DNA of 64,000 nt from Ureibacillus sinduriensis BLB-1 = JCM 15800 (GTDB lineage: Bacteria > Bacillota > Bacilli > Bacillales_A > Planococcaceae): contig NZ_JPVO01000053.1 in NCBI RefSeq assembly GCF_000772955.1, positions 1-64,000 on the forward strand, written 5' to 3'. A program made the translations under genes and the position numbers. The stretch's first letter is position 1. Each line of letters begins with the position of its first letter. Positions 8,548-17,437 of the stretch are shown piece after piece. The notes beneath the pieces were generated by a model. That model saw nothing but the letters and a program-made list of their open reading frames with translations. It searched no databases and had not been told where the DNA came from.

Positions 8548-9233
8548 ATGATTTCCTCGAACTTGTATCCCACACCATAAATGGATTTTATAGAGAACTT
8601 AGGGTTGCCTTTTGAAACTTTTTGACGTATCCGTTTAATCAAAGTATCAACTGCACGTGTATCACCGATATAATTATATCCCCATACTTTGTATAGTAAC
8701 TCCTCACGATTCATTACTCTTCCTTTGTTTTTTACTAAATATGCTAATAATTCTACTTCTTTAGCTGTAAGGTCAATTACCATATCATTAACTAGAACTT
8801 CATAACCTTCAACATCAATGAATAAACTAGTAGCCATAAGCATATTTGAAGTGTTTTGTTTTGGCTGAACCCTTTTAAGAATGGTTTTGATTCTAATAAC
8901 AATTTCGCGTGGTGAAAATGGTTTTGTCAAATAATCATCGGCACCTATTTCTAAACCAATGATACGGTCCATTTCCTCTCCACGTGCACTTAGCATAATA
9001 ATAGGAATATCACTTGTTTTACGAATTTCCTTACAAACTTCTGTCCCAAAGAGACCAGGGAGCATTATATCAAGTACTACTAAATCAAATTGTTGTTTTT
9101 TTATATGATCTAAAGCTTGTTCACCATCAAAAGCTGAAACACTATTCATGTTTTCTGCTTGTAAATAAGCGTTAATGCTCTCATGAACTGCAACATTATC
9201 ATCACAAATTAAAACAGTTACTTTTGAATCCAT
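8544..9233 (-). CDS. OmpR/PhoB-family response regulator
   Basis: This 229-residue regulator has a receiver domain at about 4-118 with acidic pair D11/D12, phospho-acceptor D55 (VVLDIMLPG), S82 and K104, all in place. The C-terminal winged-helix DNA-binding domain (about 128-228) carries the typical RVMNREELLYKVWG and RAVDTLIKRIRQK stretches. It is the first gene of the operon with the histidine kinase. The lipoprotein gene follows in the same direction after a 109-bp gap and could belong to its regulon. No direct-repeat operator was recognised upstream. Confidence 0.93.
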   Translation of the reverse strand: MDSKVTVLICDDNVAVHESINAYLQAENMNSVSAFDGEQALDHIKKQQFDLVVLDIMLPGLFGTEVCKEIRKTSDIPIIMLSARGEEMDRIIGLEIGADDYLTKPFSPREIVIRIKTILKRVQPKQNTSNMLMATSLFIDVEGYEVLVNDMVIDLTAKEVELLAYLVKNKGRVMNREELLYKVWGYNYIGDTRAVDTLIKRIRQKVSKGNPKFSIKSIYGVGYKFEEII

Positions 9234-9363
9234 TAATATTTTCCTTTCATGATTTCTAGAATGTAAAACTTTATCCCCATATAGAAAGTAAGCAAGTTGA
9301 AATTACTTAATGTTTTGCCCCATTTCATTCTAGTTCAATTAATTCTCCTTTTAATTTGTAATA

Positions 9364-9394
9364 AAAAAGCTTGAGTACATGTCCCAAGCTTTTT
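9364..9394. terminator. Orphan terminator resembling that of qoxABCD
   Basis: AAAAAGCTTG pairs with CAAGCTTTTT, with T-rich flanks. The 15-nt word ATAAAAAAGCTTGAG is shared with the terminator after qoxD at 23161-23175. Together with the qoxD-like fossil just above it, this looks like the end of a lost second qox operon on the minus strand. Confidence 0.65.
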
Positions 9395-9429
9395 ATTTTT
9401 TTACATTTCCCATATCAGTCCCACTATTG

Positions 9430-9520
9430 AATCAAATAAAGTTATAGTATACCAACAAAGCGATTACATTTAGAATTATGAAAAACAATCTCATCAACTG
9501 TTTTGCAGGGAATAATTCAT
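9430..9520 (-). pseudogene. qoxD-like fossil (start of quinol oxidase subunit 4)
   Basis: On the minus strand this reads ELFPAKQLMRLFFIILNVIA, then LLVYYNFI and a stop. It aligns with the N-terminus of the intact QoxD at 23205-23486 (ELFPAKQVMGFVASLVLTAV, then ALLVYF). A 20-nt block around the ELFPAKQ codons is identical at DNA level. The initiating codon region is altered and the frame ends after about 28 codons. It sits just above a terminator-like hairpin that also resembles the qox terminator. Confidence 0.65.
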
Positions 9521-9728
9521 ACGCTAATTATGTGTTTGTGATTCAAAACTGAATTCCATATTAGTGGCATCACATTTAAAAGGCAAGGAAATATAAGAAC
9601 TATCACAAAATGTTCTAAAACGAGAGATATTTGCATCTTAAAAATACTTAGCTTTAAGGGGAGAAGAAACTGCGCCACAATAAGCTCTAAGCAGCAGAAG
9701 GTTTATTAAAGGAGTTTAAATGATAAAG

Positions 9729-9787
9729 TGGATGGTTTAAGCAGTTAGCAAATGGATGGTTATTTATGAAATCATTTGTCTTATAAT
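9729..9787 (+). promoter_or_regulatory. MocR-type direct-repeat operator and promoter of the first mocR gene
   Basis: Two TGGATGGTT repeats start at 9729 and 9753 (24-bp period), followed by TATAAT at 9782-9787. There is no good -35 hexamer; the second repeat sits where one would be expected. The same pair recurs at 11346 and 11370 before the decarboxylase operon. This suggests binding by the adjacent MocR protein, probably as autoregulator and activator. Confidence 0.6.
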
Positions 9788-9834
9788 ATAATATTAAACT
9801 TAATTACTAATTAACATGAGAAGGACTGTTATAG

Positions 9835-11265
9835 ATGGAATGGAAACCAGACAGAAAAGCAAAAAAAGCTATATATAAACAACTTGCTGAATATATCGAA
9901 AAAGGTATTGCAGATGGTACATTTCCTCCTGATAAACCCCTACCATCTGAACGGTATTTAGCCAATGAAATGAACTTGAATAGAAGCACCGTGGTAGCTG
10001 CCTATGACGAGTTGGAGTCAAATGGACTCATAGAAAGAAATAGAGGAAGCGGCACTACCATCAGTAAAGATATATGGGGAATTACGAAGAAACGTATCCC
10101 TAGTTGGAATAGATACATTGAAGCGGGTACATTCTTGCCTAATTTGCCTGTTATGCAAAGAATAAGAAAAGAATCTATTGAACATAAGATTATTAATTTA
10201 GCTAGTGGAGAATTGTCGGAAGACCTTTTTCCAATTAATATCTTACGAGAGATAACTTCAACGCGTTCCTATATTGGGAGATTAGGTTATGATCATCCAC
10301 AGGGTAGCGTTATATTAAGAAATACCCTGACTAAACATGTAAAACAATATCGAGGTATAGAGACGAATCCCTCTTCAATACTCATTACATCTGGAGCACA
10401 ACAGGCATTAAACTTAGTAGTTCAGTGTTTATTAAAGCCTGGTGATGCAGTTGCAATAGAGGATCCTTCTTATAATTATAATCTTCAAATATTTAAATCG
10501 GCGGGTTTAAAGGTATATTATTTACCTGTAGATAAGGAAGGTATAAATTCTGATGATTTATTGTCTTTATATAAAAAACATCGAATTAGAATGATATTTT
10601 TAAATCCTGCTTATCAAAATCCTACCGGTTCTTTACTGAATGAAAAACAACGTAAAGCTATTTTAGAGATATCTTCTGAACATGGAATTCCTGTAGTAGA
10701 AGACGACCCCTATAGTTTGACTTCATTTACTGGGGAGAGAATTCCTACTCTTAAATCAATGGATGTTCACGGGAATGTTTTATATATCAGCTCTTTGTCT
10801 AAAATCGTCGCTTCTGGTTTAAGAATTGGTTGGATTATTGGTCCAAAGTCAGTAATAGAAAGATTATCGGATGCAAAACAACAAATTGACTTCGGTCATT
10901 CCAGTTTTACACAGTGGATTGCCAATGATTTTATGGATTCTGAAAACTTCAATTCTCATATTAAAGTATTGGTAAAGGAGTTGGAAGAGCGCAGAAATCA
11001 AATAGTAAGAAGCCTTGACTATTATTTAAAGGATCAAGTGGGATTTTTTGTTCCACAAGGAGGCATTCATATATGGGTAAAGATAAAAAAAGACGTTAAT
11101 GAAAACAAATTACTAGAGGAATCCATAGAAAGGGGAGTAATTTATGTCCCTGGTTCAACAATGGGCTCAAAAAAGGGGTTTGTTCGCTTTACTTTTGCTA
11201 GGGAAGATGAAGAATCAATCGACAAAGGAATTAAAAGGTTTTCAGAAGCACTAGATTCTCTATAG
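9835..11265 (+). CDS. MocR/GabR-family PLP-binding transcriptional regulator
   Basis: The 476-residue protein fuses an N-terminal GntR winged helix (about 10-75; YKQLAEYIEKGIADG, LPSERYLANEMNLNRSTV) to a class-I aminotransferase domain (about 110-475). Landmarks include NPAYQNPTGS, the EDDPYS turn and the PLP Schiff-base lysine K323 in SSLSKIVASGLRIGW. Family members sense amino-acid or amine ligands through bound PLP and activate a neighbouring PLP-enzyme gene. The downstream neighbour is a lysine/arginine/ornithine-type decarboxylase, and matching direct repeats precede both genes. This supports control of amine or polyamine metabolism. The ligand is unknown. Confidence 0.9.
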   Translation: MEWKPDRKAKKAIYKQLAEYIEKGIADGTFPPDKPLPSERYLANEMNLNRSTVVAAYDELESNGLIERNRGSGTTISKDIWGITKKRIPSWNRYIEAGTFLPNLPVMQRIRKESIEHKIINLASGELSEDLFPINILREITSTRSYIGRLGYDHPQGSVILRNTLTKHVKQYRGIETNPSSILITSGAQQALNLVVQCLLKPGDAVAIEDPSYNYNLQIFKSAGLKVYYLPVDKEGINSDDLLSLYKKHRIRMIFLNPAYQNPTGSLLNEKQRKAILEISSEHGIPVVEDDPYSLTSFTGERIPTLKSMDVHGNVLYISSLSKIVASGLRIGWIIGPKSVIERLSDAKQQIDFGHSSFTQWIANDFMDSENFNSHIKVLVKELEERRNQIVRSLDYYLKDQVGFFVPQGGIHIWVKIKKDVNENKLLEESIERGVIYVPGSTMGSKKGFVRFTFAREDEESIDKGIKRFSEALDSL

Positions 11266-11304
11266 AATCTTGCCTTCATCTATATATCATGGATACTTCA
11301 ATTG

Positions 11305-11330
11305 AATCATGACTCGGTCATGATTTTTTT
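11305..11330 (+). terminator. Terminator after the first mocR gene
   Basis: AATCATGAC pairs with GTCATGATT around a 3-nt loop, followed by a run of T. It separates the regulator from the decarboxylase operon. Confidence 0.85.
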
Positions 11331-11345
11331 GTTTAAAAATGTAAA

Positions 11346-11403
11346 TGGATGGTCAAAAAACTATCTAATTGGATGGTCATAAATAAATGAAATTCCTTAT
11401 GAT
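11346..11403 (+). promoter_or_regulatory. MocR-type operator and promoter of the decarboxylase operon
   Basis: TGGATGGTC repeats start at 11346 and 11370, again exactly 24 bp apart. A -10-like TATGAT at 11398-11403 lies 28 bp after the start of the second repeat (29 bp in the mocR promoter). The matched geometry argues for a common regulator. Confidence 0.6.
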
Positions 11404-11533
11404 AAATGATGGATAATAAAATATCCAAATCGGCTAATGATTAATGGTTTGCAAACTAATGTGTCTAGAGTTCACGTTTATGATTCACAAGAGAGTTTCA
11501 GAGTTTTATACACACAATAGGAGGGGAAGAGTT

Positions 11534-11701
11534 ATGAACGCTCCAGATATTGTAAATCAAAGTAAAGCATTAGACAATATTAAACCCTATATATCCTCGT
11601 CCAAATGTTTCTTACCAAGGAATACCCATTTGGATAATTTTGATCTTTATATAAAAGTGCAAAATTTTATAGAACATTTTAATCATTCAAAACAACAATG
11701 A
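11534..11701 (+). CDS. Small protein preceding the decarboxylase
   Basis: A 55-residue open frame begins at an ATG with a strong ribosome-binding site (AGGAGGGG). An in-frame upstream ATG at 11444 lacks one. The product has no membrane segment, a single Cys and mixed charge, and ends 22 bp before the decarboxylase start. It lies behind the predicted MocR-controlled promoter and should be co-transcribed with the decarboxylase. No family is recognised. It could be a regulator, a small partner protein or a translated leader. Confidence 0.6.
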   Translation: MNAPDIVNQSKALDNIKPYISSSKCFLPRNTHLDNFDLYIKVQNFIEHFNHSKQQ

Positions 11702-11723
11702 TAATACATTTAGAAGAGAAAGG

Positions 11724-13259
11724 TTGTGTGAAAAATTGGTCTATCTACCTGAAGCTGCATCAATTACGCCCTTAAATACAGAAAAGTGTGAACAACTTGA
11801 AACGCCATTGTTTACAGCTTTAGTAAAACATGCGGAAAAGGAACCTGTCCAATTCCATATTCCAGGACATAAAAAAGGAAATGGTATGGACCCCGAATTC
11901 AAAGAATTCATTGGTAAAAATACCCTCTCTATCGATTTAATAAATATAAGCCCTCTAGATAGTTTGCATCTTCCGAATGGAATTATTAAAGAAGCTCAAG
12001 AATTAGCTGCGAAGGCTTTTGGAGCAGATTTTACTTTTTTCTCTGTACAGGGAACAAGCGGGGCGATTATAGCCATGATTATGTCAGTTTGTGAACCGGG
12101 TGACAAAATTTTAGTACCACGCAATGTTCATAAATCTATCATGAGTGCCATTGTTTTTTCAGGTGCTATCCCTATTTTTATCCATCCAGAAGTAGATTCT
12201 AACTTTGGCATTTCTCATGGGATTACACCAGATTCTATTGAAAAGGCATTAATCTTAAATCCAGATACAAAGGCTGTTCTTGTTATCAATCCAACGTATT
12301 ATGGTGTTACAGGTGATTTGAAAAAAATAGTAGAAATCGCTCATTTAAGAGGAATCCCTATACTTGTCGACGAAGCACATGGAGCTCATATACATTTTCA
12401 TCAAGACTTACCTCTATCAGCCATGGCGGCGGGAGCAGATCTTGCAGCAACAAGTGTTCATAAATTGGGCGGTTCTCTTACGCAAAGCTCAATATTAAAT
12501 TTACGTGGAAACCTTGTTTCTCCTAAGAGGGTTCAATCTGTTTTAAGCATGCTTACTACAACGTCAACCTCATACTTGTTATTGGCTTCTTTGGATGTTG
12601 CTAGAAAGATGTTAGCAACTGAGGGACAAGCGTTATTGGAGGAAACTATTAAAAAAGCAGAAAGTACACGTACAAAAATTAATGATATTGACTACCTATA
12701 TTGCATGGGACGTGAAGTTTTAGAATCCAGTGCTGCAGTCTCAATGGATCCAACCAAACTATTAATATCAGTGAAGGAACTTGGTATAACAGGTTACGAA
12801 GTAGAAAAATGGCTTCGTAATCGTTTCAAAATTGAAGTCGAATTGTCTGACTTATATAACATACTTTGTATTATAACTCCGGGAGATTCAGAGGATGATT
12901 TACGAATACTAGTTGAAGCATTGGCAGTGCTGTCGCAGGAATTTAGAAGTCAGGATGATAAATATATTGATAGTTCTGTCTTACTACCTGAAATTCCATC
13001 ACTGGCTCTAACTCCACGAGATGCTTTTTATGCTGAAAAAGAAGTAATAGATTTTGAACAATCTGAAGGCAGAATAATTGCAGAGTTTGTAATGGTATAT
13101 CCACCCGGAATTCCAATATTTGTACCGGGAGAAATTATTACTAAAGATAACATAGTATTTACACGAAAAAATATCGAAGCTGGACTTCCAGTTCAAGGGG
13201 CAGAAGATATTGAATTTAAAAAAATACGTGTAATTAAAGAATCATTATCGAATGAATAA
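11724..13259 (+). CDS. Orn/Lys/Arg decarboxylase family protein (SpeA-like)
   Basis: The 511-residue fold-type-I PLP enzyme carries the family hallmarks HIPGHKKGNG near the N-terminus, the FFSVQGTSGA PLP-phosphate region, DEAHGAHIHF and the Schiff-base lysine K247 in ATSVHKLGGSLTQSS. A C-terminal domain follows with PPGIPIFVPGE. It is of the short type found in Bacillus SpeA/YaaO-like proteins, which decarboxylate arginine or lysine for polyamine synthesis. The first codon is uncertain: TTG at 11724 abuts the GAAAGG motif, and TTG at 11736 has better spacing. A small gene precedes it, and a MocR-type operator lies upstream. Substrate cannot be told from the sequence. Confidence 0.88.
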   Translation: MCEKLVYLPEAASITPLNTEKCEQLETPLFTALVKHAEKEPVQFHIPGHKKGNGMDPEFKEFIGKNTLSIDLINISPLDSLHLPNGIIKEAQELAAKAFGADFTFFSVQGTSGAIIAMIMSVCEPGDKILVPRNVHKSIMSAIVFSGAIPIFIHPEVDSNFGISHGITPDSIEKALILNPDTKAVLVINPTYYGVTGDLKKIVEIAHLRGIPILVDEAHGAHIHFHQDLPLSAMAAGADLAATSVHKLGGSLTQSSILNLRGNLVSPKRVQSVLSMLTTTSTSYLLLASLDVARKMLATEGQALLEETIKKAESTRTKINDIDYLYCMGREVLESSAAVSMDPTKLLISVKELGITGYEVEKWLRNRFKIEVELSDLYNILCIITPGDSEDDLRILVEALAVLSQEFRSQDDKYIDSSVLLPEIPSLALTPRDAFYAEKEVIDFEQSEGRIIAEFVMVYPPGIPIFVPGEIITKDNIVFTRKNIEAGLPVQGAEDIEFKKIRVIKESLSNE

Positions 13260-13283
13260 TAAATCAAGAAGAAGTAAAACAAA

Positions 13284-13578
13284 ATGAACTTTGCAAAATT
13301 ATTTGATTATACATTACTTTCGCCTCAAGTCACAGAAAATGAAATAATTAGTTTATGTCAAGAGGTAAAACAATGGCTTTGTATCTGTTTGTGTGAATCC
13401 TTTATGGGTAAGACTTTCAGCAACTGTTGAGGACGTTCAGATAATGAGATAAGCTGTTGGGGCTAAAGCTGGCGTAAAAGCATCAGGAGGATTACTTAAT
13501 AAAGAAGATATAAAATCAATGGTTGATGCAGGTGCTTCGAGAATAGGGACTAGTTCTTCTGTGAGAATATTTGCTTGA
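13284..13578 (+). pseudogene. deoC: deoC remnant (deoxyribose-phosphate aldolase)
   Basis: The start MNFAKLFDYTLLSP is DeoC-like. A central part follows in another frame (SVCVNPLWVRLS), then the end AVGAKAGVKASGGLLNKED with MVDAGASRIGTSSSVRIFA. The last block matches the phosphate-binding end of DeoC (VKASGGIRT, GASRIGTS). The total is under 100 codons against about 220 in functional enzymes, so the middle, including most of the active site, has been deleted, with frameshifts. Confidence 0.8.
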
Positions 13579-13783
13579 TAGGTTAGTGACTTTATAGCTT
13601 GAATATGGGCAGTAATACTGTAATAGGCATTCATAACGAAATAGTAAGGATTCTCCTATCGTTGAAATGGCAACTTAATATAGTTGAAAATGCAATTTTC
13701 ATCATAGACGAAAGAATAACTTTTTAACAGTTTTTATACTTAAATAACTAACTATATCTAGGTAAGAAAGGGATAAGAAAAAT

Positions 13784-14209
13784 ATGACATGGACTGCTTT
13801 TTTGGTAATAATGGCGGGGATTTTATTTAAAATGTTAACGAGTCCTCCAAGTGCTCTAGTAGAATGGGTTTTAAGTAAATTTGCACTTCATCCGAAACTA
13901 GATCCAAATGAAGTTATAATAACATTTAATGGAGTAAGCTTAGGTGGCGAAGAAAAGTCTGAGTTCATTGATTTTTTCAATGATGCTGTTTTTTTAGAGA
14001 GAAATCATATATATCCTGGCAATGAAGAAAAGTTTCTTCATCCAGAGACTAATGTTATTCCATTTGTTATAAACGTTATACGTAGAAATAAGGAAGTGAA
14101 TTTTTTTGTTTATTGTGAAGATGATAACATTTTTGTTGTAAAGCAGAAAAAAAAGAAAATAACTTCTTATAGTCTTAGATCGGAGAGCTTAAAAGTTTTT
14201 ACTATTTAA
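13784..14209 (+). CDS. yfmQ: YfmQ family protein
   Basis: A 141-residue protein with an N-terminal membrane segment (about 3-20) followed by the SPPSALVEWVLSKFALHPKL stretch and the YPGNEEKFLHPE and SLRSESL motifs of the Bacillus YfmQ family. Its function is unknown. It is monocistronic and preceded by AGAAAGGGA. It is one of the few intact genes in an eroded neighbourhood. Confidence 0.75.
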   Translation: MTWTAFLVIMAGILFKMLTSPPSALVEWVLSKFALHPKLDPNEVIITFNGVSLGGEEKSEFIDFFNDAVFLERNHIYPGNEEKFLHPETNVIPFVINVIRRNKEVNFFVYCEDDNIFVVKQKKKKITSYSLRSESLKVFTI

Positions 14210-14380
14210 ATATATAGCTAGAAATTTAGGTTATTTCGATGAAAAACTATACTTTCTTTATAAATATAGGGATAAATTAGAAAAGTTCAAAATATCCAGA
14301 AGGCTGACGAAAAAAATTATTGTGTACGCTAGAACCTGATTAACACTAAATAAAAGAACTAAGCTAATCTGTTTTATTAG

Positions 14381-14437
14381 AAAACTGCTCCCAATTGTTA
14401 TTGTCCACCAACTAATAACAATTGGGGGGTGTAGTTT
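14381..14437 (+). terminator. Long imperfect palindrome, probable terminator
   Basis: The left arm (14381-14402) pairs with the right arm (14413-14437) through CCCAATTGTTATT and AATAACAATTGGG. Outer AAAACT/AGTTTT arms and a following T-rich tail complete it. It is about 170 bp after yfmQ, so it may serve that gene or belong to a decayed element. Confidence 0.55.
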
Positions 14438-14624
14438 TATTTTCTAAATTTAACATCGTAGATAGTGTACTTCCTTAATTGAAAAATAGTGAAAGATTTC
14501 TAAATACTGTTCTCATCAAGTTGCATTTACAAAGTAACTTCAAAAATCAAGGGGCTAATCTTTTACTATAAATCAGTTCCAAAGGAAGTTAATCATATAT
14601 TTTGATAGTATCACCTAAGGATTT

Positions 14625-14706
14625 CCCTATTTGCCATTCCTTACTTTGAGAACAACTAAATTAGTAGAAATATATTACTGACGCTCAATGGGAATGGCAA
14701 GTAGGG
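14625..14706. repeat. 82-bp inverted-repeat element
   Basis: Sixteen-nt arms (CCCTATTTGCCATTCC and its complement with one mismatch) enclose 50 bp of AT-rich sequence. There is no coding capacity. It could be a MITE-like element or a structured RNA. No second copy was found in this window. Confidence 0.45.
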
Positions 14707-15019
14707 TAACTAGACAATAAAGATCGTTACCTTATTCATTCTTAGTGTATTGAGTATTTCTCCTAACCTGCTACAACTTACCCGGTGGCAGGTTTTCCAG
14801 GATTTTTAGAAACCACAGATATTTAAATAAATAATATAAGATAAATTACTAACAGAACTCATTGACAAAGTGGCAATGAAAGACAATCCCTAAAGATAAT
14901 TTGAAATCAAGTATCTTCAAGAAGTAGTAAGTATTACATATTAATTTTAGAATTTTGTTAGGAATAAGATTAAGAGTTAATCAACAATCGGGCCAGATTA
15001 TTGAATAACATATTATTAA

Positions 15020-15473
15020 AAAGCAAGCATCCATTATCACTTTCCTACCAAACAAGATCTAGTTGAGGCAATTCTCGAGAGGTATCGTAAAGAATTTCTA
15101 AATAAACTTGACGAGTTTGAACAGTATCGAATAACTCTGAGGAACAGATTTTCCTTTTTTTCAATATTGTCGCGAAACAATAGATAGTGATTCTAAACTT
15201 AGCTTATGCTCTATGATGGCAGCTGAACTAGTATCATTCCCGATAGAAATTCAAGTGAAATCAATGATTTCTTTAGGGATAATGAGAATTGGATAGAAAA
15301 AGTGATAGAACAAGGCGAAGAATCTGGACAAATGAATTATCAAATTAGTTCAAGGGAACAATCGCAGGTAATAATGGCATTTGTTCAAGGAGCACAATTA
15401 ATAGCTAATCTTCTGGGGACTTTCAAACTTATGATGTAATGGTTCAAAATCTGATGAAAAACCTTAAATCATA
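15020..15473 (+). pseudogene. TetR-family regulator remnant
   Basis: The frame opens with KASIHYHFPTKQDLVEAILE, the unmistakable end of a TetR helix-turn-helix. It continues for about 25 residues and breaks. Later pieces (KVIEQGEESGQMNYQISSRE, MAFVQGAQLIANLL, VMVQNLMKNLKS) correspond to the C-terminal ligand-binding domain in shifted frames. The first 30 or so codons are not recognisable. It immediately precedes the amine-oxidase remnant that it probably once controlled. Confidence 0.8.
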
Positions 15474-15515
15474 AAAAGCCCATAATCCTCTAAATAAACA
15501 CGGTCAAAAGGAGGA

Positions 15516-15902
15516 ATGAATGTGAACAATCCTGTAGTCATTGAAACAGGATCTGGTGCATTATTTGGTTTCTTTGGAATGCCAGCGAACATGCGCCAAG
15601 AAAGGGGGCAAGATAAAGTTTTAAATTTGGTCATTGATCAATTAGTTAGGCTTTTTGGACCCTCCGATCAAAACGTAAAGGCTATCCTATACAAGGATTG
15701 GTCCACAGATGCCAAAACGGCTGTTGAGGAAGACTTGGATCCGCTTAGAGATTTTCCAAGGTATGGTCAACCACCAAAAGCAAGGGTATGGGAAAAGAAA
15801 ATTATTTTTGCTGGTACAGATCCTAATTCACAATATGGTGGACATCTTGAAGGTGCACTCTTGGCAGCTGAAAAGGCAGTTTCTGAAATCATGGCTGATT
15901 AG
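15516..15902 (+). pseudogene. Amine oxidase (FAD) C-terminal remnant
   Basis: The 128-codon frame matches only the C-terminal end of flavin monoamine oxidases: ALFGFFGMPAN, AILYKDWSTDAKTAVEEDL, RYGQPPKARVWEKKIIFAG and a GGHLEGALLAAE finish. The N-terminal FAD-binding Rossmann region of roughly 300 residues is absent. The frame nevertheless starts at a good ribosome-binding site (AAAGGAGG) with ATG at 15516, as if an in-frame deletion had joined the original start to the tail. It may still be translated but cannot be an oxidase. Confidence 0.75.
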
Positions 15903-16039
15903 ATCAAAATGTACAAAGGATATTGGCCTTACTTATAGATAGTTACTTAGGTATTCGCTGATAGACATAAAGAAAAAGAGAATTTTATTTTTTATAGAAA
16001 TGGTAAAATCATATTAAATTGTAAAAAAGGATGTATATT

Positions 16040-17428
16040 ATGCCAATTAATTCTTTTGAAAACTATCCGATGAGCTGGAAGCCTTCGATTGATAAAACTG
16101 AAAAGCCAATATATCAAGCACTTGCAAGGCAATTGGAGAAAGACATACTTAACGGCGTTTTGTTACCAGGAACAAAACTTCCACCACAAAGAGAATTGGC
16201 TGATTATCTGGATTTAAATCTGAGTACCATTTCAAAAGCTTTTAAAGTTTGTGAGTTACAGGGTTTGTTAAGCGCTTCAGTTGGAAGTGGGACGTTTGTA
16301 TCATATGATGCGTTATCGAATGCCTATTTACTTGAAGATACAAAACCGCAGCATTTAATAGAAATGGGAGCAACACTTCCAGATAATGCTTCCTACGAGC
16401 CATTGTTAATCCAACTGAAAAGTATGCTGCAAGAGACTGATTACGAAAAATGGTTTGGATATGGTCGGACAGGCGAAAGTCTTTGGCAAAAGGATGCGGC
16501 TGCAAAGTTACTCCGAAGAAGTGGATTCGAAACAACTGTTGAACACATTTTATTTGCAAATGGAGCTCAAAATGCAATTGCTGCAACACTAGCAAGTCTT
16601 TGTAAGCCCGGTGAAAGAATAGGGGTTGACCAGCATACGTACCCCGGCTTAAAAACAGTTGCGGCGATGCTTAATGTACAAATAGTTCCGATAAAGTCAG
16701 AGAACTATGAAATGAGTCCAACTTCTTTTGAATATGCATGTAAAAATGAAAATATTAAAGGCATATACTTGATGCCTGATTATCATAATCCCACAGCTTC
16801 CTTAATGTCGGTCGAGAATCGGAAAAAGATTGCTAGTATTGCCAAAAAGTATAATCAGTTCATTATTGAGGATGGATCTTACCATCTTCTAAATAAAAAC
16901 CCACTACCAGCAGTTGCATCATTCGCCCCGGAACAGGTTGTCTATATTGCAGGTTTATCTAAAGCATTAGCACCAGGATTACGGCTAGCCTATGTAGCAG
17001 TGCCAAGTCAATATAAGGAGCCAATTTCAAAAGCACTTTATAATTTAAACATAACAGTTTCCCCTTTATTAGCGGAATTGACAGCGCGTACGATTGTATC
17101 CAACCAATTTGAACTCTTAATTGAAGGGCATCGAAAACAGACCATTCAAAGAAATCAAATCGTAGATCGATATTTGAGTGACTATAAGTGTCTAGGTGTC
17201 GAAACGGGTATCTTTCGTTGGTTGCTATTACCAGGCAAGATTACTGGTGCAGAATTTGAAACGTTAGCTGAGCAAGAGGGAGTACAAGTCTATGCAGCTG
17301 AACGTTTTGTAGTTGGAAATAGTTGTCCCGAAAGGGCAGTAAGAATCTCTGTTTGTGCACCTAATACGACACAAGAGCTTGAACAAGGATTGATTATCCT
17401 TAAACGTTTATTAAATAGTCTTACCTAA
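16040..17428 (+). CDS. MocR-family PLP-binding transcriptional regulator (second)
   Basis: A GntR winged helix (about 15-85; IYQALARQLEKDIL, LPPQRELADYLDLNLSTISKAF) is fused to an aminotransferase-like domain with the PLP lysine at K308 in AGLSKALAPGLRLAY. Length is 462 residues from the ATG at 16040, which lies 9 bp after AAAAAAGG; the ATG at 16031 overlaps that site. It shares architecture but little close sequence with the MocR at 9.8 kb. The next gene is an MFS transporter in the same direction, a common pairing in which MocR controls an exporter. A terminator lies between them, so coupling would need read-through or a separate promoter. Confidence 0.9.
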   Translation: MPINSFENYPMSWKPSIDKTEKPIYQALARQLEKDILNGVLLPGTKLPPQRELADYLDLNLSTISKAFKVCELQGLLSASVGSGTFVSYDALSNAYLLEDTKPQHLIEMGATLPDNASYEPLLIQLKSMLQETDYEKWFGYGRTGESLWQKDAAAKLLRRSGFETTVEHILFANGAQNAIAATLASLCKPGERIGVDQHTYPGLKTVAAMLNVQIVPIKSENYEMSPTSFEYACKNENIKGIYLMPDYHNPTASLMSVENRKKIASIAKKYNQFIIEDGSYHLLNKNPLPAVASFAPEQVVYIAGLSKALAPGLRLAYVAVPSQYKEPISKALYNLNITVSPLLAELTARTIVSNQFELLIEGHRKQTIQRNQIVDRYLSDYKCLGVETGIFRWLLLPGKITGAEFETLAEQEGVQVYAAERFVVGNSCPERAVRISVCAPNTTQELEQGLIILKRLLNSLT

Positions 17429-17437
17429 TATTGTTTG

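Larger units (their letters stand above)
14210..15019. other. Gene-free stretch
   Basis: No open frame of coding quality. It contains the palindromic terminator at 14381-14437, the inverted-repeat element at 14625-14706 and a small hairpin (AACCTGC/GCAGGTT, 14765-14794). Confidence 0.5.
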
